Part shown: positions 8,049 through 17,287 of the stretch, piece by piece
Layout: every line of letters starts with the position of its first letter
How positions within the stretch are numbered: the first letter of the stretch is position 1
Assembly: GCA_018303625.1 (NCBI GenBank)
Contig: JAGVXV010000014.1
Span: forward strand, 1-46,504
Direction of reading: 5' to 3'
DNA: 46,504 nucleotides
From: Candidatus Woesearchaeota archaeon
GTDB taxonomy: Archaea > Nanobdellota > Nanobdellia > Woesearchaeales > GW2011-AR4
Position numbers and translations under genes: made by a program
The notes under the pieces: generated by a model
Told to the model about the DNA's origin: nothing
What the model saw: only the letters and a program-made list of their open reading frames with translations
Databases searched by the model: none

Positions 8049-10304
8049 ATGGCTATAAATAAAACAAAATCAGAAGAAAAAAGACTGAAGATTCTTCTTG
8101 AAGTTGCAAAAGCGATAAATTCTCCCCTAAATATAAATAAAATACTAAATTATGTTGTTGATGCTGTGAAGCAGTTGGGCTATGATTTATGCTCCATACT
8201 TCTCAGGGAAGAAGAATTTATTGCGGTAAAAGCCGCTTATGGATTGCCTGAAAAACAAGTAGAGAAAATTAGGATTAAAATAGGGGAAGGTATAACGGGC
8301 AGTGTAGCCAAATCTAAAATGCCAGAAATGGTGAATGATGTAAGTAAAGATAAAAGGTACATTAAATTTGGGGAGCGTTTAATGACTGGTTCGGAACTTG
8401 CGGTTCCGATTATAGCAGGCAACGAACTTATAGGAGTTTTCAACTTGGAGGACAGGAGAAAAAATGCTTTTAATAATGAGGATTTGAAGATTGTAACTGC
8501 ATTAGCCGATCAATTGGCTATATCAATAAAGAATTCCAAATTGCTTTTTAGTTTAAGACATACAAATGAAAATCTTTCTATAATATACGAAACAGGGAAT
8601 ATCATTAATTCGACTTTAGTATTAGATAAAATTTTAAAAAATATATTAAATTTAGTAGTCAAGAAATTAAATTATGATAATTTTTCAATATTGCTATTAG
8701 AGGGGGATAAATTATTTCTGAAAGCAGCTTATAAACATCCAAAAAAGTATGATAAAAATTACTATATTAAGGTTAATGAAGGCGTTACAGGCTATGTTGC
8801 TAAAAACGGTAAACCGCAGATAATCAATGATGTAACAAAAGATAAAAGATACATCCCAGTAAGAAGAGGTATAAAATCCGAGATGGCAGTGCCTTTAAAA
8901 ATAGGAGATAATGTAAAGGGTGTTTTAAATGTAGAAAGTAAAAAATTAAACGCTTTTGATGAAAATGATTTATTTTTACTGTCAACCGTGGCTGATCAAG
9001 CAGCTATTGCTATCCAAAATGCTACTATAAACAAATTTTTAGCTCAATCAAACCAAAAATTGAAAATTATAAATGAAATAGGCAAAGTTATAAATTCAAG
9101 TTTGGATCTGGATAAAATTTTTAGTAGATTCCTGCATTTTATGTCTAAACAATTAAATTATGACTTTTGCGCTATACTCTTGATAGAAAACAATAGGTTG
9201 TATTCCAGGGCAGGAATAGGATTTACGCCGATGGAAATAGAAGATTATGGTGCTGATATTGGGGAAGGCATTTGTGGTATGGTAGCTAAAACCGGCAAAC
9301 CAGTTATAACCAATGATGTATCAAAAGTTCCATTTTATAAAAAACAATCTCTAAAAACTAAATCTGAAATTAGCGTTCCGTTAAAAGTCGAAGGCAAGGT
9401 TATTGGTGTGGTGAATGTCGAAAGTAGAGAATTAAATGCCTTTGATAAAGAAGATTTAGTATATTTATCCGCCCTTGCTGACCAAGTGACTGTTTCAATA
9501 AGAAATGCTCAGATGTATAATAAAATCAAAAATTTTAATATAGAACTGAAAGAAAAAGTTGATAGAGCGACTACAGAATTAAGAAGTGCTAATAAAGAAT
9601 TAGAAAGGCTAAATCAAGTAAAATCAGATTTTGTATCTACTGTATCTCATGAACTTAGGACACCAATAACAAGCATACAAGGTTACGTTTCATTGATTCA
9701 TGATGGAGATGCAGGCACAATAAATGAGGAACAGAAAGAATTTTTGGGAATTGTAAAAAGTGAGAGTCAAAGGTTAACAAGACTTATTAGTGATTTGCTG
9801 GATATTTCAAAGATAGAAGAAGGAAGAATGCAGTTAATTTTTGATGATTTTGACCTTTTGGATTTTCTGAATAATTATAAGAAAGAAATTCAAAACATGG
9901 CTCTATCTAAAGATATAAAAATTCACATTTCGATGCCCCTTAAACTGCCAATTATAAAGGCAGATTCTGATAAAATTAAACAAATATTCAATAATCTTAT
10001 TGGCAATGCAATTAAATTTTCAGATAAAAATACAACTTTGGAAATAGTTGTAAAGGAAAATTCTAATAATATTCAGATTGAGATTACAGATCAAGGAATC
10101 GGCATAGCGAAAAAATATTTGAAAAAAATTTTTGAGAAATTCCAGCAAGTTGACAATAAAATGACTAGGAAAGTCGGGGGAACTGGTTTGGGATTAGCTA
10201 TTATAAAGCATTTAATTGAAGCTCATGGCGGCCACATTCGTGTAAAATCAAAATTGGGTGAAGGAAGTACTTTTAGTTTTACTATAAGTAAGAATTTGAA
10301 ATGA
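8049..10304 (+). CDS. Histidine kinase with three GAF domains, HisKA and HATPase_c
   Basis: Three GAF repeats (GEGITGSVAKS..., NEGVTGYVAKNGKP..., GEGICGMVAKTGKP...), H-box SHELRTPITSIQGY, N-box NLIGNAIKFSD, G-boxes DQGIGIA and GGTGLGLAI. Confidence 0.94.
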   Translation: MAINKTKSEEKRLKILLEVAKAINSPLNINKILNYVVDAVKQLGYDLCSILLREEEFIAVKAAYGLPEKQVEKIRIKIGEGITGSVAKSKMPEMVNDVSKDKRYIKFGERLMTGSELAVPIIAGNELIGVFNLEDRRKNAFNNEDLKIVTALADQLAISIKNSKLLFSLRHTNENLSIIYETGNIINSTLVLDKILKNILNLVVKKLNYDNFSILLLEGDKLFLKAAYKHPKKYDKNYYIKVNEGVTGYVAKNGKPQIINDVTKDKRYIPVRRGIKSEMAVPLKIGDNVKGVLNVESKKLNAFDENDLFLLSTVADQAAIAIQNATINKFLAQSNQKLKIINEIGKVINSSLDLDKIFSRFLHFMSKQLNYDFCAILLIENNRLYSRAGIGFTPMEIEDYGADIGEGICGMVAKTGKPVITNDVSKVPFYKKQSLKTKSEISVPLKVEGKVIGVVNVESRELNAFDKEDLVYLSALADQVTVSIRNAQMYNKIKNFNIELKEKVDRATTELRSANKELERLNQVKSDFVSTVSHELRTPITSIQGYVSLIHDGDAGTINEEQKEFLGIVKSESQRLTRLISDLLDISKIEEGRMQLIFDDFDLLDFLNNYKKEIQNMALSKDIKIHISMPLKLPIIKADSDKIKQIFNNLIGNAIKFSDKNTTLEIVVKENSNNIQIEITDQGIGIAKKYLKKIFEKFQQVDNKMTRKVGGTGLGLAIIKHLIEAHGGHIRVKSKLGEGSTFSFTISKNLK

Positions 10305-10308
10305 ATTA

Positions 10309-11802
10309 TTATAAGGGTATCTTAAATTTATAAACAGAGGTTATTTCCGAATCTATCCTTTTATGTTCAATAACGACGCCTTGCTCGTTTAATAAGTCTA
10401 GAAAATTTTTCTTAATTATGCCTGTAATAGGTAAATCTTTGTTAGTTTTTACGCTTATCTCTAATTCTAGACACATTCTATCTAATTTTTCATATTTCAC
10501 TATACATGGAATTTGTCCATTTTGGGCTCTGTATTTTGCTGCGTAAGTAAACACCTCTCTTAATATACCCTGAACATCTACAACTGTTGATTCTTTTTCA
10601 ATTTCTTTTTCATTTCCTTCTAGATGCACCATTATTTCATAATCATCACCTATGAGAATTTTGTTATAGCCTAGCGCTATAAATTGCTCATTTAATATCG
10701 ATGTGAGGTCATAGTGGCTTATTTTTTTAGGTGGCATTTTAGATTTTTTCCTAACTGCAACTATATAGTTATTAAACTGGCTGTACTCCCACGGTTGACC
10801 CTCCTTCCATTTACCCTTGCCTATAATCCTAATAAATTCTTTCTCAATTTCTTTCCATATATGGGCTTTTCTTTCTTTGCCATAATGTGGCACGGATCTC
10901 AAAAATGCATCCTGGCCATATGTTTCAACTGCCTTAGAATACTCCCTCGGATCATTATAAGCTATACTCTCTTGTAAAGTAACTGAGGAAACAACTTGAA
11001 AACCGTTACTTTCAATCATATTTACAATCTCATCTAAAGGCCTGCTGCCTATTGGGTCATCCTCAAAATCTTGAACTCGGAAGCCTTGTTCGTTGGCGTG
11101 GATATCATAAAAACCTAAGCCTTTAAAGACATTAATATATGCAGCTCTGAAATCCCGAGCCGTGCCCCCAGAGGACATGCTTATGCAAAGAACTCCTCCT
11201 TCTTTCATCACAGAATAAAACTTTTCCAAGGCTGCGTATTTTTGTCTAGGCTCTTTAATCCAATGAAACATGGAATTTGACCATACCATTGCAAATTTTG
11301 GCATATTGGCTTTTTGTCCATAAAAAATCAAATTTTTTGTGTCCATCTCTGCCAGGTCTTGCGGATCTTGAACTTGGTATACCAAAGAAAGCCCTGTTTT
11401 TTGTCGATAATTCTCACTGACTGTATTGGCAACTTGTCTTGCTTTCCAAACTTTATTCTTATCTATATCAACACCTACAATAGTTCTTCTGCCTATGTCT
11501 TGTCTAGAAAAGACCATATGGGGCGCAATAGCAAAGAGTATACCATCACCGGCTCCTGCATCCAAAATTGGCCCTTCTGGAAGAGGCAATCCTGTTCTGA
11601 TGTATATTTCCCATAAAGTTTTTTGGTTTTCTAATTGTAACCCATGGGAAGTACTAGTAAAAAATGGTTTGCCATTAGACTCTAAAGCAAGTTCCTCCAA
11701 AGGAGGAATCTCAAATGAATGTTTAATAAGTTGTACTACCAAAATGTTCCACCTCTTCATTAGAATTAAATTATGGCTTATAAAGCTTTCGTTTTTTGCC
11801 AC
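10309..11802 (-). CDS. SAM-dependent class I methyltransferase with extra C-terminal domain
   Basis: Motif I LDAGAGDGILFAIA, VGVDIDKNKV, WSNSMFHWIKEP, MKEGGVLCISMS. The true start is probably 11760 because a TATA box lies inside the predicted N-terminus. Confidence 0.8.
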   Translation of the reverse strand: MAKNESFISHNLILMKRWNILVVQLIKHSFEIPPLEELALESNGKPFFTSTSHGLQLENQKTLWEIYIRTGLPLPEGPILDAGAGDGILFAIAPHMVFSRQDIGRRTIVGVDIDKNKVWKARQVANTVSENYRQKTGLSLVYQVQDPQDLAEMDTKNLIFYGQKANMPKFAMVWSNSMFHWIKEPRQKYAALEKFYSVMKEGGVLCISMSSGGTARDFRAAYINVFKGLGFYDIHANEQGFRVQDFEDDPIGSRPLDEIVNMIESNGFQVVSSVTLQESIAYNDPREYSKAVETYGQDAFLRSVPHYGKERKAHIWKEIEKEFIRIIGKGKWKEGQPWEYSQFNNYIVAVRKKSKMPPKKISHYDLTSILNEQFIALGYNKILIGDDYEIMVHLEGNEKEIEKESTVVDVQGILREVFTYAAKYRAQNGQIPCIVKYEKLDRMCLELEISVKTNKDLPITGIIKKNFLDLLNEQGVVIEHKRIDSEITSVYKFKIPL

Positions 11803-11827
11803 TAGTCAAAAGTAACATAAAACCGAG

Positions 11828-13036
11828 CTATAACAGCTCCCCGGCAACATAAATAGAGCCTGCAACAAGCACCAAGTCTTTCTTATCTGCAATATTTTTC
11901 GCGTATTTCAATGCATTTTTCGGGTTTTTTATTATCTTAAATGGCTTTTTAATAAATTGAGAAATGAATTCCGGCTCTGCAGCCCTTTCATTTTTCGCTT
12001 TCGTTATAATAAAATAATCAGCAACAGGATTGAGCATTTCTATTATTTTTTCAATGTCCTTGTCTTTCATCAAACCTGTAACAAGAATCAATTTCTTATA
12101 ATCCAGTTTTTTTATTTCCTTAATTAAAACCTCAAATCCAGAGGGATTATGCGCGCAGTCAATCAAGATATTTCTTCCTAAGAACTCAAACCTTCCTTCC
12201 CATTTCGCATTCCTAAGTCCATTTTTAATAATGTTTTTATTAATTTTTAGATTATGGAATTTATTTAATGCTTCTATTGCCGTTAGGGCTGTTGAGGCAT
12301 TTTCAAGCTGGAAGTCCCCCTTTAAATTATTTAATTTTAAATTTTTATAATTATTAATATTGAAAGTATTGTTTCTGTTTTTTTTATATTTTTTATTCAA
12401 AATTAATGGGGCATTTCTTTTTTTTGCCGTTTTTTTTATTGTATCTAAGGCCTTTCCTTCTGCCCCAGTGACTATCGGCACATTTCTCTTGATGATGCAT
12501 GCCTTTTCATAGGCAATTTTTTCAATGGTATTGCCCAAAATATCGGTGTGCTCTAATCCTATATTTGTGATAACGCTTGCCAATGGATTTGCGACATTTG
12601 TTGCATCCAATCTTCCGCCCAAGCCTACTTCCAAAACAGCAAAATCAACGTTTTTTTCATAAAAATAAAGAAAAGCCATTGCCGTTGTTATTTCAAAAAA
12701 GCTCTGGCTTGTTATTTTCGGCTTTATCTTAAGGTAATAGCCTAAAATTTCCTTGTCAGTTATTAATCTATCATTAATCCTTATCCTTTCATTGAATTTC
12801 TTCAGGTGAGGGCTTGTGTAAACGCCTACTTTATAGCCAGCTTCCTGCAAAATTGAAGAAATCATCATGCAGACAGAGCCTTTTCCGTTTGTTCCTGCAA
12901 CATGGATTATTTTCAGCCTTTTTTCAGGATTGCCCAATTTTTTTAGCAAAGCTTTAATATTCTTCAGTCCCAGCTTCACTTTGCTTGAGTCAAGGCTGTA
13001 AAGGTATTTCAATATTTTCTTATGCTCCATAAGCAT
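11828..13036 (-). CDS. folC: Folylpolyglutamate/dihydrofolate synthase
   Basis: IIHVAGTNGKGSVCMMISSILQEAGYKVGVYTSPHL, EVGLGGRLDATN, DCAHNPSGF. Confidence 0.93.
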   Translation of the reverse strand: MLMEHKKILKYLYSLDSSKVKLGLKNIKALLKKLGNPEKRLKIIHVAGTNGKGSVCMMISSILQEAGYKVGVYTSPHLKKFNERIRINDRLITDKEILGYYLKIKPKITSQSFFEITTAMAFLYFYEKNVDFAVLEVGLGGRLDATNVANPLASVITNIGLEHTDILGNTIEKIAYEKACIIKRNVPIVTGAEGKALDTIKKTAKKRNAPLILNKKYKKNRNNTFNINNYKNLKLNNLKGDFQLENASTALTAIEALNKFHNLKINKNIIKNGLRNAKWEGRFEFLGRNILIDCAHNPSGFEVLIKEIKKLDYKKLILVTGLMKDKDIEKIIEMLNPVADYFIITKAKNERAAEPEFISQFIKKPFKIIKNPKNALKYAKNIADKKDLVLVAGSIYVAGELL

Positions 13037-13069
13037 GGATAATGCAGAACTTGTTAATAAATGTTTATT

Positions 13070-14269
13070 CTAATTATTGGGCCTATAATCTCTAAATCTT
13101 TCAAATATAGGAACGACAATAGTTTTACCCTCTTTAGCTGCTATTCTACTCGCAATTGATAGGGCTCCAGCACTCGTCAATCCAATATCAAAACCTTTAT
13201 CATGCAAATATTCCAAAACTGCGCCATCTATGTTTGGAGCTATATGATAAATTCCACTTACTTTCTCCCAGAAATCTTCTGGAATGAATGGATTTAATTG
13301 AAGCTGTCTTGAAATTATCCCTCTTGCTGATGAATATTTTCCTTTTGTATTTAATATAGTTTCTGAAAGTATTATTTCTGGGTAATCGTTTATTATACCC
13401 TTGAATCTATCAGGAATTCTATTTTTTACCGGGGTGAACTCTATATACTCTCCAATCACGATTTCAGTTCCATACGCATTCTGCAGAGGCTCTCCAATTC
13501 CCACTAAAGTAGTCCCTGCGCCAACCGGAGTTAAAAATATTTCTGGAACAATCCCTTCTCTTTCAAATAAGCTTACAAAACTTCTACCTATTGGATAAGT
13601 TGAAAAAAAACCCAATTCTGCATGGCCCAGGTAAAAAGCTCTTTCTCTAAAACTTGGTTCTTGAAGTTTTCTCAACAAAGCTCGGTATGTTGCATTTTTT
13701 TTATCACGTCCCTGCTCATTAGGCAATAAGACTCCAATTACCTCAAAATTCTGACCCTCGGGTACTAAACTCTTCGGCGTATCTTCAGGAATATAATAAA
13801 CTCCTTTCAATCCAAAATTCTTTGAGTATGAATAAACAGCATTAAGAGAATTGGCAATACCTGAGTCTACCAGCGTATTGAGTCTTTCTATTGGTAATCC
13901 TCTAGTCATCAATTTCATGGCTAAAAGAGAAGCAATTGCAATATCTTTATGAGAACCACTTGGTCCCATAAGCCTTAACTCTAATCCATATACTTTTCCA
14001 CTTCTTAATCCAAGTAAATTGCTATAATCGGTGATTTGAGGCTGTTTCAATCTTAATAATCCCTTAACTTCCAGATTGTTAAAGTGTTCTTCAAAAAAAT
14101 CAATTGTTTCTGTTGACCCTCTTCCTCGTTCTTCAAGTATTTTTTCTCTTAATGGCTTAATCCACTTAGTACCAAAATGATTGGGGAAATCTATTGGAAA
14201 TAATTTTTCTTCCCTCTGCAAAATTTCTACTAGTTTTTGAAATTTTTTGTTTCCAAACATATTAATCAT
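13070..14269 (-). CDS. PLP-dependent fold-II enzyme (threonine synthase/dehydratase-like)
   Basis: GPSGSHKDIAIASLLAMKL (PLP-lysine motif), TLVDSGIANSLNAVYSYSK, PVGAGTTLVGIGEPL. Confidence 0.75.
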   Translation of the reverse strand: MINMFGNKKFQKLVEILQREEKLFPIDFPNHFGTKWIKPLREKILEERGRGSTETIDFFEEHFNNLEVKGLLRLKQPQITDYSNLLGLRSGKVYGLELRLMGPSGSHKDIAIASLLAMKLMTRGLPIERLNTLVDSGIANSLNAVYSYSKNFGLKGVYYIPEDTPKSLVPEGQNFEVIGVLLPNEQGRDKKNATYRALLRKLQEPSFRERAFYLGHAELGFFSTYPIGRSFVSLFEREGIVPEIFLTPVGAGTTLVGIGEPLQNAYGTEIVIGEYIEFTPVKNRIPDRFKGIINDYPEIILSETILNTKGKYSSARGIISRQLQLNPFIPEDFWEKVSGIYHIAPNIDGAVLEYLHDKGFDIGLTSAGALSIASRIAAKEGKTIVVPIFERFRDYRPNN

Positions 14270-14348
14270 CTATTTATAATTACTAGGCAGTAAGAACTAT
14301 AGGACTATATCAATTTTCCAGCGACATATATCGTCTTTTTACCAAGAA

Positions 14349-14999
14349 TTAAAGCTCTTTATAGATTTGGGGCACTATCCTGCCCTCTGCTTTCCTCAGA
14401 TGCGCCTGGAATGTAGAATATGAGATTTTCATGATTTTTGCTAATTTCTCTAATTCAATCTTTTTTGGGTAATCATAATAGCCATACTGAATTGCCAATC
14501 CCATAGCATGTTTTTGCTTTTCAGTTAATTCAGGCAATAAATGAGTTATTGAGATATTTGATATTTTCTCTTCCTTGAATTTTAACATTTCTACTCCCAG
14601 GTATTTTTTTGCAAACTTGTAAACTTCCATAAGTATTTTCTTGTCAAAGCTTGCAAGGTGCCATGTATGCTTTTTTTCCCTATGGTTTATTACAACAGGC
14701 ATTGGCCTTATTATTTTTGGGTTCCAGACTGGCTCTGTAAACAAAGGCTGTTTTGTAACAAGCAATGCAAAATCATTTTTTACTTCCAACTCGACCAATT
14801 CAGGCTGCTTTTTAATGTCCTTATATAGCTGTTTTTTGTTTTTTTCATTTCCGAACATAAAGCCGCATTGAATCAAATAAACCCATTTATTATCCTTGTA
14901 ATAAGAAAGAGGATAGCCAGTCATTGAAACCTTATGCTTTATTGCCATTCTTCCAAGAAACTGGTTCTTGGATTCCAGCTTTAATTTCATGACCCACAT
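14349..14999 (-). CDS. Archaeal HTH regulator, bat-type HTH_10 domain
   Basis: C-terminal LTEKQKHAMGLAIQYGYYDYPKKIELEKLAKIMKISYSTFQAHLRKAEGRIVP. Confidence 0.85.
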   Translation of the reverse strand: MWVMKLKLESKNQFLGRMAIKHKVSMTGYPLSYYKDNKWVYLIQCGFMFGNEKNKKQLYKDIKKQPELVELEVKNDFALLVTKQPLFTEPVWNPKIIRPMPVVINHREKKHTWHLASFDKKILMEVYKFAKKYLGVEMLKFKEEKISNISITHLLPELTEKQKHAMGLAIQYGYYDYPKKIELEKLAKIMKISYSTFQAHLRKAEGRIVPQIYKEL

Positions 15000-15007
15000 A
15001 TTAACAT

Positions 15008-15021
15008 ACGATAATTATCGT
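15008..15021. promoter_or_regulatory. Perfect 14-bp palindrome ACGATAATTATCGT, candidate operator
   Basis: Reverse complement equals itself; lies between the TATA-like ATATTTAAAAAC (minus strand) and the start of the bat-type HTH gene. Confidence 0.5.
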
Positions 15022-15083
15022 TTTTAAATATTTTGCTAAAATTTCAATAAATTAATAAACTTTGTCAAAAAATATCAACTAAA

Positions 15084-16139
15084 ATGCAATTTGAATCTAA
15101 AGAACATGAAAAATTCAGCAAAAAAGATTACAATTCATTTATTCTGGCGGGGGATATTGGCGGAACAAACACAAAACTGGCAGTATTCGGCATCAAAGGC
15201 AAAAAAGCGCGTTTGCTTCTCGCTTTTCATTTTGGAAGCAGCGAGCTTAATTCATTGGAGCAGCCAGTCAATTATGTCCTTTCTTATATTGGCGAAAAAT
15301 ACAAAATAAAAACGGAAAAAGCATGCTTCGGGGTTGCCGGCATGATTTCTGAGAAAAGGAACAAATGCATTATCACAAAGCTAAAATGGAATGTTGACAA
15401 AAACCGCCTTTTGAAAAACACAAAGCTGAAAAAAATATTCCTTATGAATGATTTTGAGGCAGTAGGCTATGGCATAAATCTGCTGGAAAAAAAGGATATA
15501 AAAACAATAAAAAGCGCAAGGAAAGTCCAAAAAGCGCCTATTGTTGTCATAGGCCCTGGAACTGGGATAGGGAAAGCAACGCTTGTCTTTAACGAGGAAA
15601 AAAAGCTGTATGTGCCGATGCCTTCTGAAGTGGGCCATAGCGACTTTGCCGCCCAAGATAAATTTGACATGGAATTAATTGATTTTATCAAAAAAACAAA
15701 AAAGATTAAGGAAAGCATAAGCTATGATGAATTAGTGGCAGGCCATGGGTTGAGCAGCATTTACCTTTTCCTAAAAAAAGTAAAAAAATTCAATGACTCA
15801 AAATTCTCAAAAGAGATTGAAAACAGTGATTACAGCCCTGAAATAATATCAAAATATAGAAATCATGACAAGACGTGCAGCATTACATTCAAAATCTACA
15901 AAAATTATTTTGCAAGGCTGGCAAAAAACTGCGCCCTTGACGCCATACCTTTGGGAGGGCTGTATTTTGTAGGGAATATTTCAAATATCAATAAGGAAAT
16001 ATTTGACAAAGAATTTGTAAAGGCTTTTGAGAGTAATTACCGGGTAAAGGAGCTTCTGAAAAAGACTCCAATATACCTTGTTTTGAATACCAATATTGGG
16101 CTGTTGGGAGCTGGATTTTTTTGCGCGAAGGGGCTATGA
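15084..16139 (+). CDS. glk: Glucokinase, bacterial Glk (PF02685) type
   Basis: LAGDIGGTNTKLAVF, VIGPGTGIGKATLV, PMPSEVGHSDFA, SYDELVAGHGLSSIY. Confidence 0.85.
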   Translation: MQFESKEHEKFSKKDYNSFILAGDIGGTNTKLAVFGIKGKKARLLLAFHFGSSELNSLEQPVNYVLSYIGEKYKIKTEKACFGVAGMISEKRNKCIITKLKWNVDKNRLLKNTKLKKIFLMNDFEAVGYGINLLEKKDIKTIKSARKVQKAPIVVIGPGTGIGKATLVFNEEKKLYVPMPSEVGHSDFAAQDKFDMELIDFIKKTKKIKESISYDELVAGHGLSSIYLFLKKVKKFNDSKFSKEIENSDYSPEIISKYRNHDKTCSITFKIYKNYFARLAKNCALDAIPLGGLYFVGNISNINKEIFDKEFVKAFESNYRVKELLKKTPIYLVLNTNIGLLGAGFFCAKGL

Positions 16140-17201
16140 CTATGCGCTCTTAGCCAGATCTTTTCTTAATTTTTCCAGTTTTCCGACTGAAAGCTTATTG
16201 TGAATTGCTAAATGCCAGTCGTCAATTCTGCGACATGTCTTTCCATCTGTAGTGGGCAACAGGCGATTCTTAAGCCAATTCTTGGGAAGCCTGCCTTTAT
16301 TATTTAGCCGCATCATTTTAATTATTTCAGTATTGCTCATCGGGTTTGTATTGGTGAAGATTTTCAGAATAGTCGGATAATCCCGATTGTGCACAGCATA
16401 TATACTTGCGGAGGCAATGCTTATGGATACAGTGTTATATCTTTCTTCATCCTTGATCAGCCGCGCAAAGGTTACGGGAATAAAGTAGACTCCGTCAATC
16501 TTTGGCAATGGCGCCATGTTGTCTCTGGTATATACACCGAATGCAAAATCCCAACAGACAAGAGCTTCTGCAGTCCCGCCAATATGGACATCTTTAGCAA
16601 CAGCGAGGTACATTCTGTGTGAACTTTCCATATCCGCATAATAAAGTTGCCTGTATACATGTTCACTGATAACAGTTTCAATGCTGGAATAAAAGTCATT
16701 TTGAATGATTGGATTCCAAGGGCTATAGATGGTGATGTTTTTTTCCATTTTGTCTGCAATCATTCTTGAGCTTATTTCCACATCCTTATCTGCCGTGGCG
16801 ACACAGACATCTTTCCCATCCAGAAGGCTCTCTTCTACTATCTTCACAAGCTTCTTATCCACTACTGAAAGACTCTTTGGGGTTCTAAGATAGACTCTCT
16901 CCTTAGTTAGCCGGTCAATCCCATCAGAAAATTCATCGCTATACCTAGTATCAGTCACTGAAAGCCTGCCTTGGATGACCAGCTTTTCTATATCTCTGTC
17001 GGCTAGGGGTATTTGGCATTCATTACTCGCAGACATTGCGTATTTTTTAAACTCTCTCTTTACATCTAACGGCACTAAAATAGGGCAAGGAGGATAGTTT
17101 GTTTGGTATGCAGCATGATTTGCCCATAATTCCCCATTTACATAGCTAATAAATAAGGATGTGTCCATTACAAAACATCTTTTCTGTGACAACTCAACCA
17201 T
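16140..17201 (-). CDS. Probable PIN-like nuclease domain protein with C-terminal extension
   Basis: Spaced acidic residues: FVMDTSLFISYVNGE near the N-terminus, KKLVKIVEESL, DVCVATADKDVEISSRM. Confidence 0.5.
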   Translation of the reverse strand: MVELSQKRCFVMDTSLFISYVNGELWANHAAYQTNYPPCPILVPLDVKREFKKYAMSASNECQIPLADRDIEKLVIQGRLSVTDTRYSDEFSDGIDRLTKERVYLRTPKSLSVVDKKLVKIVEESLLDGKDVCVATADKDVEISSRMIADKMEKNITIYSPWNPIIQNDFYSSIETVISEHVYRQLYYADMESSHRMYLAVAKDVHIGGTAEALVCWDFAFGVYTRDNMAPLPKIDGVYFIPVTFARLIKDEERYNTVSISIASASIYAVHNRDYPTILKIFTNTNPMSNTEIIKMMRLNNKGRLPKNWLKNRLLPTTDGKTCRRIDDWHLAIHNKLSVGKLEKLRKDLAKSA

Positions 17202-17287
17202 GGTGAAATCATTTTGGGTATTCTTATTTAGCTTAAAAAGCTTTCAGTATTCAAGCCTCAATATTTATAAATAAGGAGATAATCCTT

